The notes under the pieces: model-generated
What the model was told of the DNA's origin: nothing
Seen by the model: the letters and a program-made list of their open reading frames with translations, nothing else
Database searches by the model: none
NCBI GenBank assembly: GCA_000333855.2
Contig: CM007329.1
Span: 1 to 64,000, forward strand
Reading direction: 5' to 3'
Source: Endotrypanum monterogeii
Taxonomy: Eukaryota; Euglenozoa; Kinetoplastea; Trypanosomatida; Trypanosomatidae
Length of the DNA: 64,000 nt
Part shown: positions 44,609 through 55,751 of the stretch, one piece after another
How the letters are laid out: each line of letters starts with the position of its first letter
Position numbering within the stretch: position 1 is the stretch's first letter
Program-made: the position numbers and the translations under genes

Positions 44609-45552
44609 CGGGGATGTTGTTTTACTTCATTTCGGTCCTTGACTCCTTTCCCCCTCTTCTCTTCCCTTTCTGGGCTGATACGATCAAACTTCTTTTCCGG
44701 TATGAAATGTTTTTCAGTCGCGGACTTTGTTTTGTTGGTTTGTTTTCCGCTCTTTTTTTGTGATTTCACATAAGCCTTTCGTATATACAATGCCCCCTTC
44801 CCTCCGCTATGTTAGCGGACCGGCATGCAAAAAAAAAAGTGTAGCTCAGCGACAGGCAGGAGAGGTCGCTGTGTACGTTTTTTTTTGTGTGTGTTTCGGG
44901 GTGGGAAGGAGGGAGGGAACGAGAGGGTGATGGTGCTCTCTGGTTTACAAATCTTCGTTTCGATAGAAGCAGCTTTTCTTATTTGACATGCACAGTGCCG
45001 TCGCTCTCTTGTTAGTGAATGAAGTGCGAGAATATCCTACGACGGGGACAGTGCCGCTCTGCCGCATCCTCATCATTGTCTTACTGTCATCTCGGGCAAG
45101 TAAGCGATGGTCGGCACTTCCTGTGTCATTGCTCGACGAGAGCCCGGTTACAACGGGCATGTGCGTATGTTTGTATTCGTGACTTAGCATACTCCGGTGG
45201 GCGTGTGAAAAGATTTACAGCTCATGTCTTCCAAAAGAAACCCGTTGTCGAACACCTCGGTTTCCCAGAGATGGACGGTTGAGAGGGACGGTTGTGTACG
45301 TGTCTGCATGTGTCCACGTTAGGGTGCGCATTGGTGTGCCCGTGCACTTGGCCAATACCCCTTCCCACACAAAAAATACGGACACGCACACACAGACCTC
45401 TCGCAACCTAAAAAAAAAAGGAAGCAGAGAGGGGAAAGAGGCTCGTCGCACCAGTTGCCGTTTTTTTTTTTGCTGTCGAGGGGGTACTCAGCGCATGCCG
45501 AAGTGTTGCTGTAACAGGTCGTTTCTTTCTCCTTTTCTGTGTGCTTCTGTGT

Positions 45553-45554
<2 letters not shown>

Positions 45555-45587
<33 letters not shown>

Positions 45588-45749
45588 CACCTTCTTGTCT
45601 CCCCCCCTCCCCCTCTTTCCAGCTTGCTGTCGGAGTATCGTTGCCACCGCTGCCGGTGCTCCACACGAGCTCATGTGCTCCCCTCTTCGTGTCTGAAAGA
45701 CTCTTCGTTACCCCCCTCCCTTCCTCTACACACACACACACACACACAC
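45555..45749 (+). repeat. (GT)n and (CA)n pair
   Basis: GT units at 45555-45585 (about 15) and CA units at 45728-45749 (11), 142 bases apart and complementary. Confidence 0.85.
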
Positions 45750-47211
45750 CTCCGCCAATCCGTATTCTCTCACTATTTGATTATGCTTGCATCATTTTTT
45801 TTTTTACTTCCCTTGGTCTTTCTGTTGCATAGCCCTGTCCCCCCCCTCCCCCCTCTCCCCTACTCCCTCGCTCCTCCTGGTGGGCGTCTGCCTACCTGCT
45901 GTTCCCTCCCCTTACCCCGCCGTTGGCACTAGGGACTCCTCCTCCGTTTTCTCGAGCTTCAAGAATTTTATGAGTTTTTTTTTTTTACACGCAAGAATTA
46001 CTTTCTCGAACCTCACGAGGAGGGGGAAATGGGAGGGATCAATGGTGCACCCGAGCGCCGCACCAGGTCGCTGCGGAGTGCAGGGGTCTCGAGCGGGATG
46101 GGGAGGGGGAAGGTTCTGCATCTAAGCGCTCTTCAATTTCCTGCGTGGCAGAAAGGGGGCTGGCGTCAATTGCAACCCCCTCCCCTCCCGGTAACCTCCG
46201 AATGGATTGGGCATTGGGGCGGGCCACTACGACCCATAACCCACGCACTGCAGCCGCATAAACGGGTATGTCGACCACACCCTACCCCCACGAAGTGCGT
46301 CCTCCTCTCCTTTTTTTTTTCTGTCCCACGTCAAAGGAATCATAAACCTAAAACGATGTAAACTGCGGCGCTTCTCGTCTTCTCCTCCTCCTTCCCTCTT
46401 CCCCCCCTTTTTTTTTGTTTTCCCTGTCGCCTTCTGTGACGGGCATACATCTCCGCCTTCTATATATATATATATATATATTCGAGTCTACGGCTCTCAA
46501 TGCCACATCTGTGGAGTCGCCTTTTTGCCTCCCCTTTTCACTTGCTGGAGTGTGTTTCTGGTAACATGTGTAGGAAAGATCTAGAGAGAGGTGCAAAAGT
46601 TGATAGGCTATAGTGCGTCTCGGTCATGTATCTGCTCTGTCGCTCCCTCCTGCGTCTTTCTCTAGCTTGCATCCACACGCATTTGATATTAAGCGGAATT
46701 TTTCAGTATCCCTTCTTCACCCCATTTCTTTCTCATACCCATACGGACTAATAAAAGACATAACCACTCCGTGTGTGTGGCGTGTGTGTGTGTGTGTGTG
46801 TGTGGAGGGGGTGTAACGAATAGGACGGCGCTTGTGAAAATTATTTCTTTTTTTTTTTCAGGGTCACAATGCAGAAGGGAGAGCAGGGTGTTCACTACCC
46901 CTCCTCCCCGGTCGCTCTTTGTGTATATGCGTGTGTGTGTGTGTGTGTGTGTTTGTGTGTGACATTTTAAATATCGGACCATTGTGCTGCTGAGCGCATC
47001 GATGTATTTTGCTTCGCGGCCTTCCTTCCTATTCCTCCAAACGCATAGATATGCGCCTTCCATCTTCAGATAGGTGGCGCTGGATTTGGCTGTAGTGTTT
47101 TCACGTTTCCTTTTTGCTTCTCTATTAAACAGTTGTCCGTCTCTCCCCTCACCACCTCTCCTCATCTCTGTATGTTTGATGCTTTATTTCGAACGATACG
47201 TAGGCCCCCAC

Positions 47212-47439
47212 GCACACACACATATATATATGTATATATATATATATGTATATATGTGTGTGTGTGTGTGTGTGCGTGTGCGTGTGTGTGGTTATTGTGA
47301 GCGTGTCTTCTGTGGCCCTCTCCTTTTTCCCTCTTTCGCCCTCTTCGACAGCAAAAAAAAAGGAGATTTTCTTCTTTAGAGTACTGTCGTCGCTGCAGGT
47401 CGTCGTTCTTTTCCTCGTTCTTAGGCACATGCTGATAAA

Positions 47440-47470
<31 letters not shown>
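47212..47470 (+). repeat. (CA)(TA)(TG) palindromic microsatellite followed by (CA)14
   Basis: CA, TA and TG units follow one another at 47212-47291, making a self-complementary block. A separate (CA)14 lies at 47443-47470 and can pair with the TG arm. Confidence 0.85.
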
Positions 47471-49647
47471 GATACACAACAGGAGGGGGTTCCTTTACTT
47501 TCCCCACCCTTTTTATGTACATATATCTTTTAAAAAAATAAATATAAAGTATATATCGTAGCTCTGTAGCTTGCTGTACCCTCATCTTCATTTTGCATTC
47601 TTTTGTGTGTATCCTTTGGTAACACACCAAAACACCGGCGCTTTTCTTCCTTAAAAAAAAATACGTGTATATGGGTGTCTCTCTCACCCCCTTTTTTTTT
47701 CAGCTACACGAAAATCCTCATCTATTAAGCGTTCGGCAGACTGCAGTGCCGGCAGGAGAGACGGGGGTGCACCTTCAAACGCGTGTCACGGATGTTGATG
47801 GCCTCCTCGTTTCCTCGTGCTCGCCATTAAGGTTACTCATTGCAAAGGGAAATAAAGAAGGGACAGACATTATGCACTGGCCCACTGCCCAAGTGCAGGG
47901 ACGAAGCATGGGGAAGAAGAAGAAGAAAAAAACTAGATGGCCTGGAGGGCAAAGGAAATAGGGTGTGTGCGCCGCTTGTAGAGGGAGGTGGAGGGGATAG
48001 AGACAATAGTAAAGCAAAAAAAAAAGAAATTTTCTGTCAAAGTCCTTTTCTCCAACGTCAGTCCTGTCACATTGCGGACGTTCTTTTTCCCCTTTTTGCC
48101 CGTGCCTACCTTCCTCCCTCTTTTTTTCCCCCTCATCATGTTGTTTGCCTCCCTTCGTGAGGCCTTTCCTCAATCGACAAAAAAGTTATTTCCTTCTCGA
48201 TTGTTTTTTTTTCGAACACGCTTTCTTCGTGTTTTGATTATTTCATGATTTCCCCCCTTTTTTTTTGCCTCCCCTAGCCTCGCCGTGGTATGTCCGTCTG
48301 TTCTCTCGTTTGCGTTTCCTCACTTTGGATTCTCTCAGAGCAGCGTTGTCCCTGCTCCCTTCTCCCGGGACTTGTTTCCCCTTCTTTCACCCCGCTCATC
48401 AGTTTTCCTTTCACATTTTTTTTTTGCTAGTGTTTGTTGGTGTTGGTGTTGTTCGCACGCGGTGCCTTCACCGCTTTCATTACGCTTGTTTTTTTTTCTT
48501 TCTCCTATTTGTATTTCCTCTCTCACTTCCCCTCCGAGCCGTGTGCGATTCTCCCCTGTCCTTTCAGCTCCTCCTTACACGTACACACACACACACATCC
48601 TTGTTGCCTCCCCGTAAAAAAGAAAGAAAAAAAAAGGTGCATGCGTCCAATCTCTGAGCACGTGCGCGGCACTGCTTCTGCTCCGTCCGACACGGCAGGG
48701 CTTTTTTTTTTCCCACCTCGCACGGTGTGTTTGCTCGTCACTCTATATTATTGCTTTGTTCTCCCCTTCACGCCTTTAAACATATATTTTTCTTTTTTCT
48801 CGTCTCTGCGCATCCACCCGCTTACGTTCCGTCACGGCTTACAGCGGAGAGCTTCGCGCGTGCGCCTGTGGGGCAGTTCTCTTAAACAAACAAACAAGAC
48901 CGCGAAATTGTAGCGTAGAAAATAATACGAGGTGTATTTGATGCCATCCTCGTGTGGGTGTGTCTCTTCCTCTTTTGGGTTTTGTGCCACATAAAGGGGG
49001 GCACAAGGACTAATTCATGCCCTCGGTCGTGCTCATCGTGCGTCGGAAAATGACGACTGCATCTCCCTTTGCATGGGAGCACCGCTGTAACTCAAAAGCT
49101 ACCTAGTGAAAAATATACTGACCCTACAACCTCCTTCCACCGCCGTTCTATGCTTCTGTCACTACCCGCCCCATCTTTTGCGCATGCATTCCTCATCGCT
49201 TCCATCGTTTCTGTTCTCTTTCCCTTGTTTCACAACAGCTTCCTATAGGTGCTTCTCCCTCTGCGCTACCAGACTACACCGTTTCCCTGAGTCGCTGCCT
49301 CACACACTCAAGCTCTTTTCGGGAAATCACTTACACCGACGTATACGCACACGCGGCCCATCTCGGAAGGTGAGGCGGAGTGGGGTGTGGGGGCAGACGA
49401 TCACTGGGAAAAAGAAGAGGGAGAAACATACAACGGAATTTCGTGCACCCAATCAAAAAAGCATACTCGCACGGGCAACAGAAGCGTTTGCACAAAAAGA
49501 AAAAAAATAATCTAAACACTTAGATTCCGTATCCACATCAGGAGGGGATAGGGGGAGGGGGGGCATTCCATCGCACGGGTCGGCTGCCTTTCGTTCGGGT
49601 TCACTGTTGTGTTTTTGATCTACTCTCGCCACATCGGTCTTGTCATC

Positions 49648-51396
49648 ATGTTTGTCGTGCAGGTGGCAGCCGATATCTTCGGCAATAAGCTCAACTTCGA
49701 ACTGAGCTTTCCCAGCCGACCCAGCTTGCAGGACATCACGCGCGCCGCTGAAAGCGCCTTTACAGCGGAGATCGGAAATACTCGACCGGACAACGTGGCG
49801 CCGCACACATTTCACATCGCCAAAATAAAAGTCTACGACGAGGACAAGAGCAAGTGGGTGGACCTCCTGGGCGAGGGTCAGCTGATCGACTACTGCCAGT
49901 TGTATGCCTTCCAACCAGAAAACCCCTGGCACAAAGAGACACAGAAGCCCATTCCGCCAGCGACAAAGCCACCGACAGTAGGAGGCGCGCTGAGCCGCAG
50001 CGCCGCCGTCGGCAATGCCACGCCCACCAGTCGCGCTGTCCCATCCACATCGAACGCCTTGGCGCCCTACACTGGCGGTCGAAACGAGGCTACGACGTCG
50101 CGGCGGCCATATGCAGTCGGGGCTAGCAGTACCGCCCTTGTCCCCCGCAGTAACACAGAAGCCTCCCCCGAGGAGAAGCTGCGTGTGGTGTTCTCCGAGT
50201 TTGATAGCAAGGGTGCTCGAATGATTGACATGGATGACTTCAAGCAGGGTTTTCGCAACATGGGTCTCGACTTTTCCAGTGCCACCGTGGAGGACCTCTT
50301 CGAGCGTGCAGATATCAATCACGATCACCGCATCTCGTACTCCGAGTTCGAGCGCTTTGCCCGACTTTATCCTATCATGACGGACTGTCTTTACTTCCGC
50401 TCCAAGGCCTTCTGGGAAGAAGACCAAATGAGGAAGGACATCCAGGCAGAGGTGGAGGCGGCACAAAAGTTGGAGGTCACGCTGGACCAGGCTCAGCGAG
50501 GCCTCGAGAGCGCAGAAATCGACGTGTCGGACGCCCAGAATTCCGTTAAAGCTGCCGATGAAGACTTGCGTGAGCGCACAGATCGGATGCGTGACCTTGC
50601 CAGGGACATGGAGGAGGCCCGCAAAAGTAAGGAGCGGATCATGCGCGAGAAGAAGGAGCGTGAGCAGGATCTTGGCGCCATCAAGGAGCGAGAGAAGGAG
50701 GCTCGCAAAGATCTCCAGGACCTAGCTCGGGAATGTGACAAGTTGGACCGTCGCGCGACTGCGCTTGGTAACGACGCCGACGCAGCCGATGATAAAGTGC
50801 GGCAGCTCATGAAGGCTTTGGAAGACGCTAAGCGTGCTGCTGACCGTGCTCATCAGGCTGCCGATCAGGCGGCGGTGGAGGCTGATCAGGCAAAGGAACG
50901 CGAAAGGGATGCCGCCCTCGAGGCGGACGCAATCGGTAGAGATATTCCGAAGGCTGAAGATGCGGTGCGCGTAGCGGATCGCAACATAGCCACAGCAGAT
51001 CAGGCGCTGCGTGAATTAGACGGTGTTGGGAAGGACATTGGGCGTCAGGCTGACGAGGCTGCCAGTCGTCGCGATGCCGGTGAGAGAGCTGTGACTGAGG
51101 CACGGGAGAGGGTGTCGCAGAAATTGCGAGACGTGGACGCCGCGCGCAGCGCAGTTGCCGATAAAGACAGGGCAATCAAGCAGAAGGAGGTGGAGCTTGA
51201 CGAACACCGTCGTCAACGAGAGCTAGTCACGCAACACGAGCGTACCCTTATTGAGCAAGAGCTACGCCTTCGTGAACAGCGAGACAGTTTGGAGCAGCGG
51301 GAGACAAAGCTAATGTCAGAGGCCAGCAACTACCTTGGGAATATGCGGATTAACCTCTCCACGCGCTCCTACTCACGCGACCCGAGCAACTTCTGA
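49648..51396 (+). CDS. BILBO1: BILBO1, flagellar pocket collar protein
   Basis: 582 residues (T. brucei BILBO1 is about 587). BILBO1 builds the ring-shaped cytoskeletal collar at the neck of the flagellar pocket and is essential in T. brucei. The N-terminal ubiquitin-like domain (1-110) carries the family sequence V-Q-V-A-A-D-I-F, W-V-D-L-L and D-Y-C-Q-L-Y-x-F-Q-P. A low-complexity linker follows (110-175), then two EF-hands: loop 1 at 186-197 (D-S-K-G-A-R-M-I-D-M-D-D, lacking usual ligands at positions 3 and 5) and loop 2 at 222-233 (D-I-N-H-D-H-R-I-S-Y-S-E, canonical at 1, 3, 5 and 12). A long coiled coil rich in D, R, A, E and K runs from about 255 to 560, with the leucine-zipper-like end near 540-560. 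The start at 49648 matches the conserved N-terminus; the upstream extension from 49609 does not. Confidence 0.97.
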   Translation: MFVVQVAADIFGNKLNFELSFPSRPSLQDITRAAESAFTAEIGNTRPDNVAPHTFHIAKIKVYDEDKSKWVDLLGEGQLIDYCQLYAFQPENPWHKETQKPIPPATKPPTVGGALSRSAAVGNATPTSRAVPSTSNALAPYTGGRNEATTSRRPYAVGASSTALVPRSNTEASPEEKLRVVFSEFDSKGARMIDMDDFKQGFRNMGLDFSSATVEDLFERADINHDHRISYSEFERFARLYPIMTDCLYFRSKAFWEEDQMRKDIQAEVEAAQKLEVTLDQAQRGLESAEIDVSDAQNSVKAADEDLRERTDRMRDLARDMEEARKSKERIMREKKEREQDLGAIKEREKEARKDLQDLARECDKLDRRATALGNDADAADDKVRQLMKALEDAKRAADRAHQAADQAAVEADQAKERERDAALEADAIGRDIPKAEDAVRVADRNIATADQALRELDGVGKDIGRQADEAASRRDAGERAVTEARERVSQKLRDVDAARSAVADKDRAIKQKEVELDEHRRQRELVTQHERTLIEQELRLREQRDSLEQRETKLMSEASNYLGNMRINLSTRSYSRDPSNF

Positions 51397-53709
51397 TGGA
51401 GGGCAATGAAAAAATAAAAGGATGTCGACCATGATACCCAGACGTGCATGCGTATGTACGCGTGCGTTCCACTCGTGCTACATTTGCCTCCTACGCTGTC
51501 TACTCGCCTTCCCTAAAAAAAAAAAAAACAATGGTTTTTTCCTTTTCTTTCGTTGTTTCACTAGACTTAAGACTTCGTGATCTCTACACGTGCACAGTTT
51601 GTGGGGCACATCATCCCTTCCTTCCCCTCTACCCTACGCACAAAGGGGGGAAAGGTGTCGAATTCCCTCTTTCGCATCTCTTGCCTGTGCCTCGCCGGAG
51701 TGTGCATGGATCGCTCGTTTCTTTCTTTTGTATTTGTTCTGTTTTGCTAGATAGAGTGGCCGTTGCGTGTGTGTCTACGCTTATGGTGTTTGTGTGTGTG
51801 TGTGTGTTTGTGTGTGTATGTCTGCCCGTGTGTTTGTGTGTGTCTCATTGCATCATGTTCCCTTTGGGTTGAGTTTAGTGGGCTCATCTCTTTCTCACCC
51901 GCTACAGTTCATTTCACCAAAATATATAATTATCGCGTCTACTTTTCTCCACCTTGCCCCTCTTGCAACCTTGTGCATGCGTACCTTCGCTAGCTGATTC
52001 TGAATTGTCTGCCTCCCCCTTTCGTCCTTCCCCCCCCTTTCCCCTCTCTGTGTTTCCAAGCACGCCCTGGAGATGCCGACGTACGCCACACCACGTGTGA
52101 GTGTTTCTCGGTATACGCACCGTCATTTATATTCCCTGGGGCTAGTCCGAGATGACGACTGTGCGGCTTTCGTGCGTACCGTACAACTGAGGCAGGCATA
52201 TGCAGACAGTGTAAGAGATGGAAACAAAAGCTTCTCATTTCGCTCTTCTCCTGGGGATGTGTGTGTGTGTGTGTGTGTGTGTGGTCTGGGCTAACTCGTG
52301 CCTGGATGTCTGTGGAGGTAACGGTGACACGATAAGAGCACATTATCCTGGTCTGGCATTATGACATTTGAAAGGGTCGATTTCTTTCCTCCTCCTTCTA
52401 CCCTTCGTCGCCTCCCTCTGCAAGATCTTTTTTTTTTTTTTTTGCTCACTTCCTCTCCACTACTTTAGAGTACACGACTGCCATTTTCTTGTCGTCAGTG
52501 ATTCGTGTATTCCCTCCTCTGTTTCCCTCGATTTCGCTGTGTACCATTTTTTTTTTTACGTGCTGTCCTCCCCTCGAGTGATGAGGCCTATATGGAGAGA
52601 CGACGAGTGGCAGTGTTGGAGGAGGAGGAGTTGTGAGGGTATCTATGTGTGTATGTGCACGGGCGAGGGGGGAGAGATGGGCTGCACTGCAGGCTAGTGC
52701 CCATGGGGTGAAATTTCTGGGGCGACAATAGTTTCCTTTAGTAGAGTATTCGAGAGGACCTGATACGTGGACCTCGGCAGCCGTGACGCGCCAGGATCTT
52801 CTTTCCCCCCTCCCCCCCCCTCTCCTCAACGATCGCCCTCCTTCCTTTTTTCTTTTTTTTTTGCCCTTGTGATGCTCCATATTTCCCTCTTCGTTGCGTC
52901 TTTTTTTCCATAGATGACCTTTGTGTTTTTATTTCGTTTTGTTTCCATTTTTTTTTTTTTGCGCGCATCTTTCCAGTTTTCCGTGTGCCCCTGTTCTTAT
53001 CGCGTTAATGTGTGAGAAAGAGGGAAGTGAGGGGGCGGTGCTGGCAGGGCCTCCATTCCCCCTGTTGCTCTTGCTGGGGTGCTGTACGGCTACAGAAATG
53101 GGATGCAAAAAAAAAAAATCAAGAAAGGGAGTGGGTACAAATTTGCACATACACATACAGACACCAACGCATCCCAAAAGTGTTGGATTCTCAAACAACA
53201 AAAAAATGAAAATAGGAAGAGCGGGCTCGCGGCCGATGCCCAGGCGTGGGGGATTGTGTCGCGTACGGATTGGCAGATACTCAATCCAGTACCATGCGGA
53301 GACGGACAGGAAGAGGTGTACTAAGGGTGGGCACGGGGTCAATTCATATCAATCTTTGCCTTGCAGAGGTATTGTGGCGGACCCTGGATCCCCGTTCTCA
53401 GATGCTCCGTTGCCTTCTCTCCCTCAACGAAAGACCGCATATGCATCTGATGAATGTACAGGATGGGTGTATGTGGTCGCTACTTCGAGTGAGTAGACTG
53501 GAGGAATGATTGATACAGTGTAGGGGATGGGCTCGACGCATGTGTGCCCCTTTGAACATACCCCCATCTTCCCCCCCCTCCCCGCCTCCCTTTTCGTGCA
53601 CCTTATTAATGCACACTGTGTCAGCCGCCTCACTTACCCTCCCCCTCCTCCTCTCACCTTTGACGTGATAGTGCTTCTTAAACGACCACCAAGACATACA
53701 TACACCTTG

Positions 53710-53743
<34 letters not shown>

Positions 53744-54042
53744 GAACCCCGCCCCCCGCCGCCGCCGCGGCGCACACTGGCATAACCACTGCACTTCAAA
53801 TTGAGATCAATCTTCAGGGTGTGCGGTGCGCAGCGATTTTCCCTCTTCTTCTTTTTGCCTGCCGCCCACTTTTTTTTTCCCCCTACACCTGTTCGCGACC
53901 CGTTCAGTGGTGAGAGGATTCGCACATGGTGGTATGGTGTATGTCTGTCTGTGTATGTGTGTCTGACTGGACGCCCCCTGCATTTTTTTAGTCTGGGTTC
54001 TCCTTTGCGCGCCTGGTGCTGTTTTCGGCGGTACCCTCAACC
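51397..54042 (+). other. Intergenic region, 2.6 kb
   Basis: T/C-rich with TG tracts (about 51788-51810, 52258-52282), an AT tract at 53713-53741 next to a (CCG)-rich patch (53748-53770), and T runs. A 73-codon frame with ATG at 52073 ends in a TG-repeat-encoded C-V tail and is not convincing. Probably the BILBO1 3'UTR. The next acceptor is TTTTTTTAG, AG at 53990-53991. Confidence 0.5.
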
Positions 54043-54657
54043 ATGCGCTGCTGTAGGCACCTTCTCACAGCGGGTGCATCCGCAACTACCTTTGCTTCCG
54101 TGTCTTCGAGCGATTCGGTGGGGGAGCAGCCTCTGGTCCCCAGCTATGACGGACGCGGAAGTTCTGGGGATGCAACCATGCGCAGCTTGTACAGACGTCT
54201 TCTCAAGGCCGGTGAGGACGGGAGGATGATGCAGCACTGTCTCACGGTGAACTCACTCAGCGACAGTGTAACATACGGGCTTAGGCTGCTGCGACTGCAT
54301 CGTGCACTGACTACCGTCGACGCTGTGGCCCTGGAAACCCCACGGTGGCGTGTCGGGAAGCGAGTGCGGCAGGGCTTTGAGCGGCGCTACTACGCCTGGT
54401 GTTTGTTGTCGCTACGCTTGCAGCTGCGAAGTCGTAATGCGATAGCTGATGTCCTGGTGTACCTTCTTTTCGTCACCGTGTGTGTCCTCCTTTACGAAAT
54501 TTACCGTGTGTGCCGCATTGGTGTGAATCGCGCAGAGGAGCGCTATCGTACACTCGCCATTCCCATTTTGCAGACCTTGAACGCCCTCGAGGCGGCGGAG
54601 GTACGGAGGCGGGAGCTGCGCAAGGAGATGGAGAATGATATATTGCGCGAGCGGTGA
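54043..54657 (+). CDS. Protein of unknown function with one membrane segment
   Basis: 204 residues, no family recognised. The N-terminus (1-25: M-R-C-C-R-H-L-L-T-A-G-A-S-A-T-T-F-A) is basic, then S/T/A-rich, and could be a mitochondrial presequence. A basic helical region follows (about 46-130), then one hydrophobic segment (134-155, I-A-D-V-L-V-Y-L-L-F-V-T-V-C-V-L-L-Y) and a charged C-terminal helix (about 163-204, rich in E and R) that may form a coiled coil. The layout is that of an anchored membrane protein with a helical tail on one side. The ATG at 54043 is the first after the TAG acceptor at 53989-53991. Composition is protein-like throughout and the gene lies between clear genes on the same strand, so the CDS is likely real. 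Function unknown. Confidence 0.8.
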   Translation: MRCCRHLLTAGASATTFASVSSSDSVGEQPLVPSYDGRGSSGDATMRSLYRRLLKAGEDGRMMQHCLTVNSLSDSVTYGLRLLRLHRALTTVDAVALETPRWRVGKRVRQGFERRYYAWCLLSLRLQLRSRNAIADVLVYLLFVTVCVLLYEIYRVCRIGVNRAEERYRTLAIPILQTLNALEAAEVRRRELRKEMENDILRER

Positions 54658-55751
54658 CGAATGTGGCGAGAAAGATGTGCATCAGAGGAGAATCATGCGT
54701 CCATCGGCCTTCTGATCATCTTCCCTTCGCCCTCGCCGTCCTAGTGGTTTCTTCATCCTCATCTCTTCCTAAGATCTCCCCTGCTGATACCAGGTACCTA
54801 AGCGATGCACACGCTACAAGGCGTCTCCTCCCGCCTGTTCACACATGCACACGGGCGTATACTTATTTGTATATCCGTGTAAGTCTCATAAGATATTGAT
54901 ACCTCTTCTCACACATGCAGAGGGAAATCAAAAAATAAACTCGAAGCAAACCAAAAAAAAAAAAACCATCATGAAACAGAAATTTCTATCACTGTAGCGC
55001 CTTCCATAGTGGGAAAAAGCATCTCCGCAACACATCGGAGGCCGGCGCAGAGGGATGAGTATAACGAAGAGAGGAAGAGCATGGAAAGTGCATGTGTTTT
55101 TTGTGTGAGGGCATGTGTCAGGAGTGGTGTTGCGGGAAGGGTGGCGGTGGTGCTGACGAACCACAAATGCATTAGCTTCTCCTTCCCCTCCTCTCCCTCT
55201 CATCCTCTTCCTTTGATTCGGTATGCAGCAGCCGTAGCCTACGACATGCGTACAGCTTTGCTTTTCTCATATCTCGCTCCATAAAGGTGGCGTACACCGC
55301 TGCAACGTTTGCATTATTATTATTATTATTTTTCTCCACCCTCTTCTGGCCATAACTGCTTGTTCCTGGATACGCGTATTGGACACCTATGCCTTGTCTT
55401 TGCCCTTGCTAGCGCTCCTTGTTCCGTGTACATGCGCTCGTGTGTGTGCGTATATGTTGGAAGCAGCGGTCGAGGACTCAGTGGCGGTAGTATCAAGCGC
55501 GTGTCTCTGCTTGTGTATTGCTCCTCCCTCGGAGGTGGGGAGTTCTGAGCCTTTAGGGGAAGCACACACAAAACGTTTCCTGTCTGCAGAGCTGCTCGCG
55601 CCCACTTCGGGTGCAGGCAATACTTTTTTTTTTACTGGTATCTACCATTCTCTCAACTCACAACGTATCCGCCTAGAGGTGCCGTCCCCTCCCGCTGTTG
55701 TAGCTTGTATGGAACTGATCATCTGAGTGATCCTTGGCGATTGGAGTTAAG
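54658..55751 (+). other. Intergenic region, 1.1 kb
   Basis: Mixed sequence with A runs (54950-54965), an (ATT)n tract (about 55312-55330) and a T tract at 55625-55634. Candidate acceptors for the next gene are CCTAG (about 55673-55675) and GTAG (about 55702). No gene seen. Confidence 0.5.
55709..55726 (+). other. Five-codon upstream ORF before the F-x-P repeat gene
   Basis: The ATG at 55709 opens five codons and ends in TGA at 55724-55726, 25 bases before the main ATG at 55752. It lies downstream of both candidate splice acceptors. Confidence 0.4.

Larger units (their letters stand above)
36363..49647 (+). other. 13.3 kb gene-free transcribed region, candidate giant 3'UTR
   Basis: The largest gap in the window. 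Apart from a few short mixed-composition stretches it is T/C-rich on the + strand, with AT tracts (38787-38807, 39270-39301, 40639-40670, 41268-41290), (ATT)n at about 41893-41922, a 60-base near-pure T tract at about 44550-44608, TG/CA microsatellites (43164-43251, 45555-45749, 46783-46803, 47212-47470) and TATTTTTT motifs at 38805, 39162 and 41920. Frames found here encode only F/S/P/L- or H/T-rich simple sequence. It probably contains the 3'UTR of the RRM gene at 35463 and the 5' spacer of BILBO1. Mixed-composition islands lie near 43440-43880 and 44945-45290. Confidence 0.55.

Noticed and set aside
36600..48900. Many F/S/P/L-rich plus-strand frames and H/T-rich minus-strand frames
   Set aside because: Simple translation products of T/C tracts and CA/TG microsatellites.
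52073..52294. 73-codon ORF with ATG after BILBO1
   Set aside because: Ends in a TG-repeat-encoded C-V tail, has no motif, and no clear splice signal precedes it.
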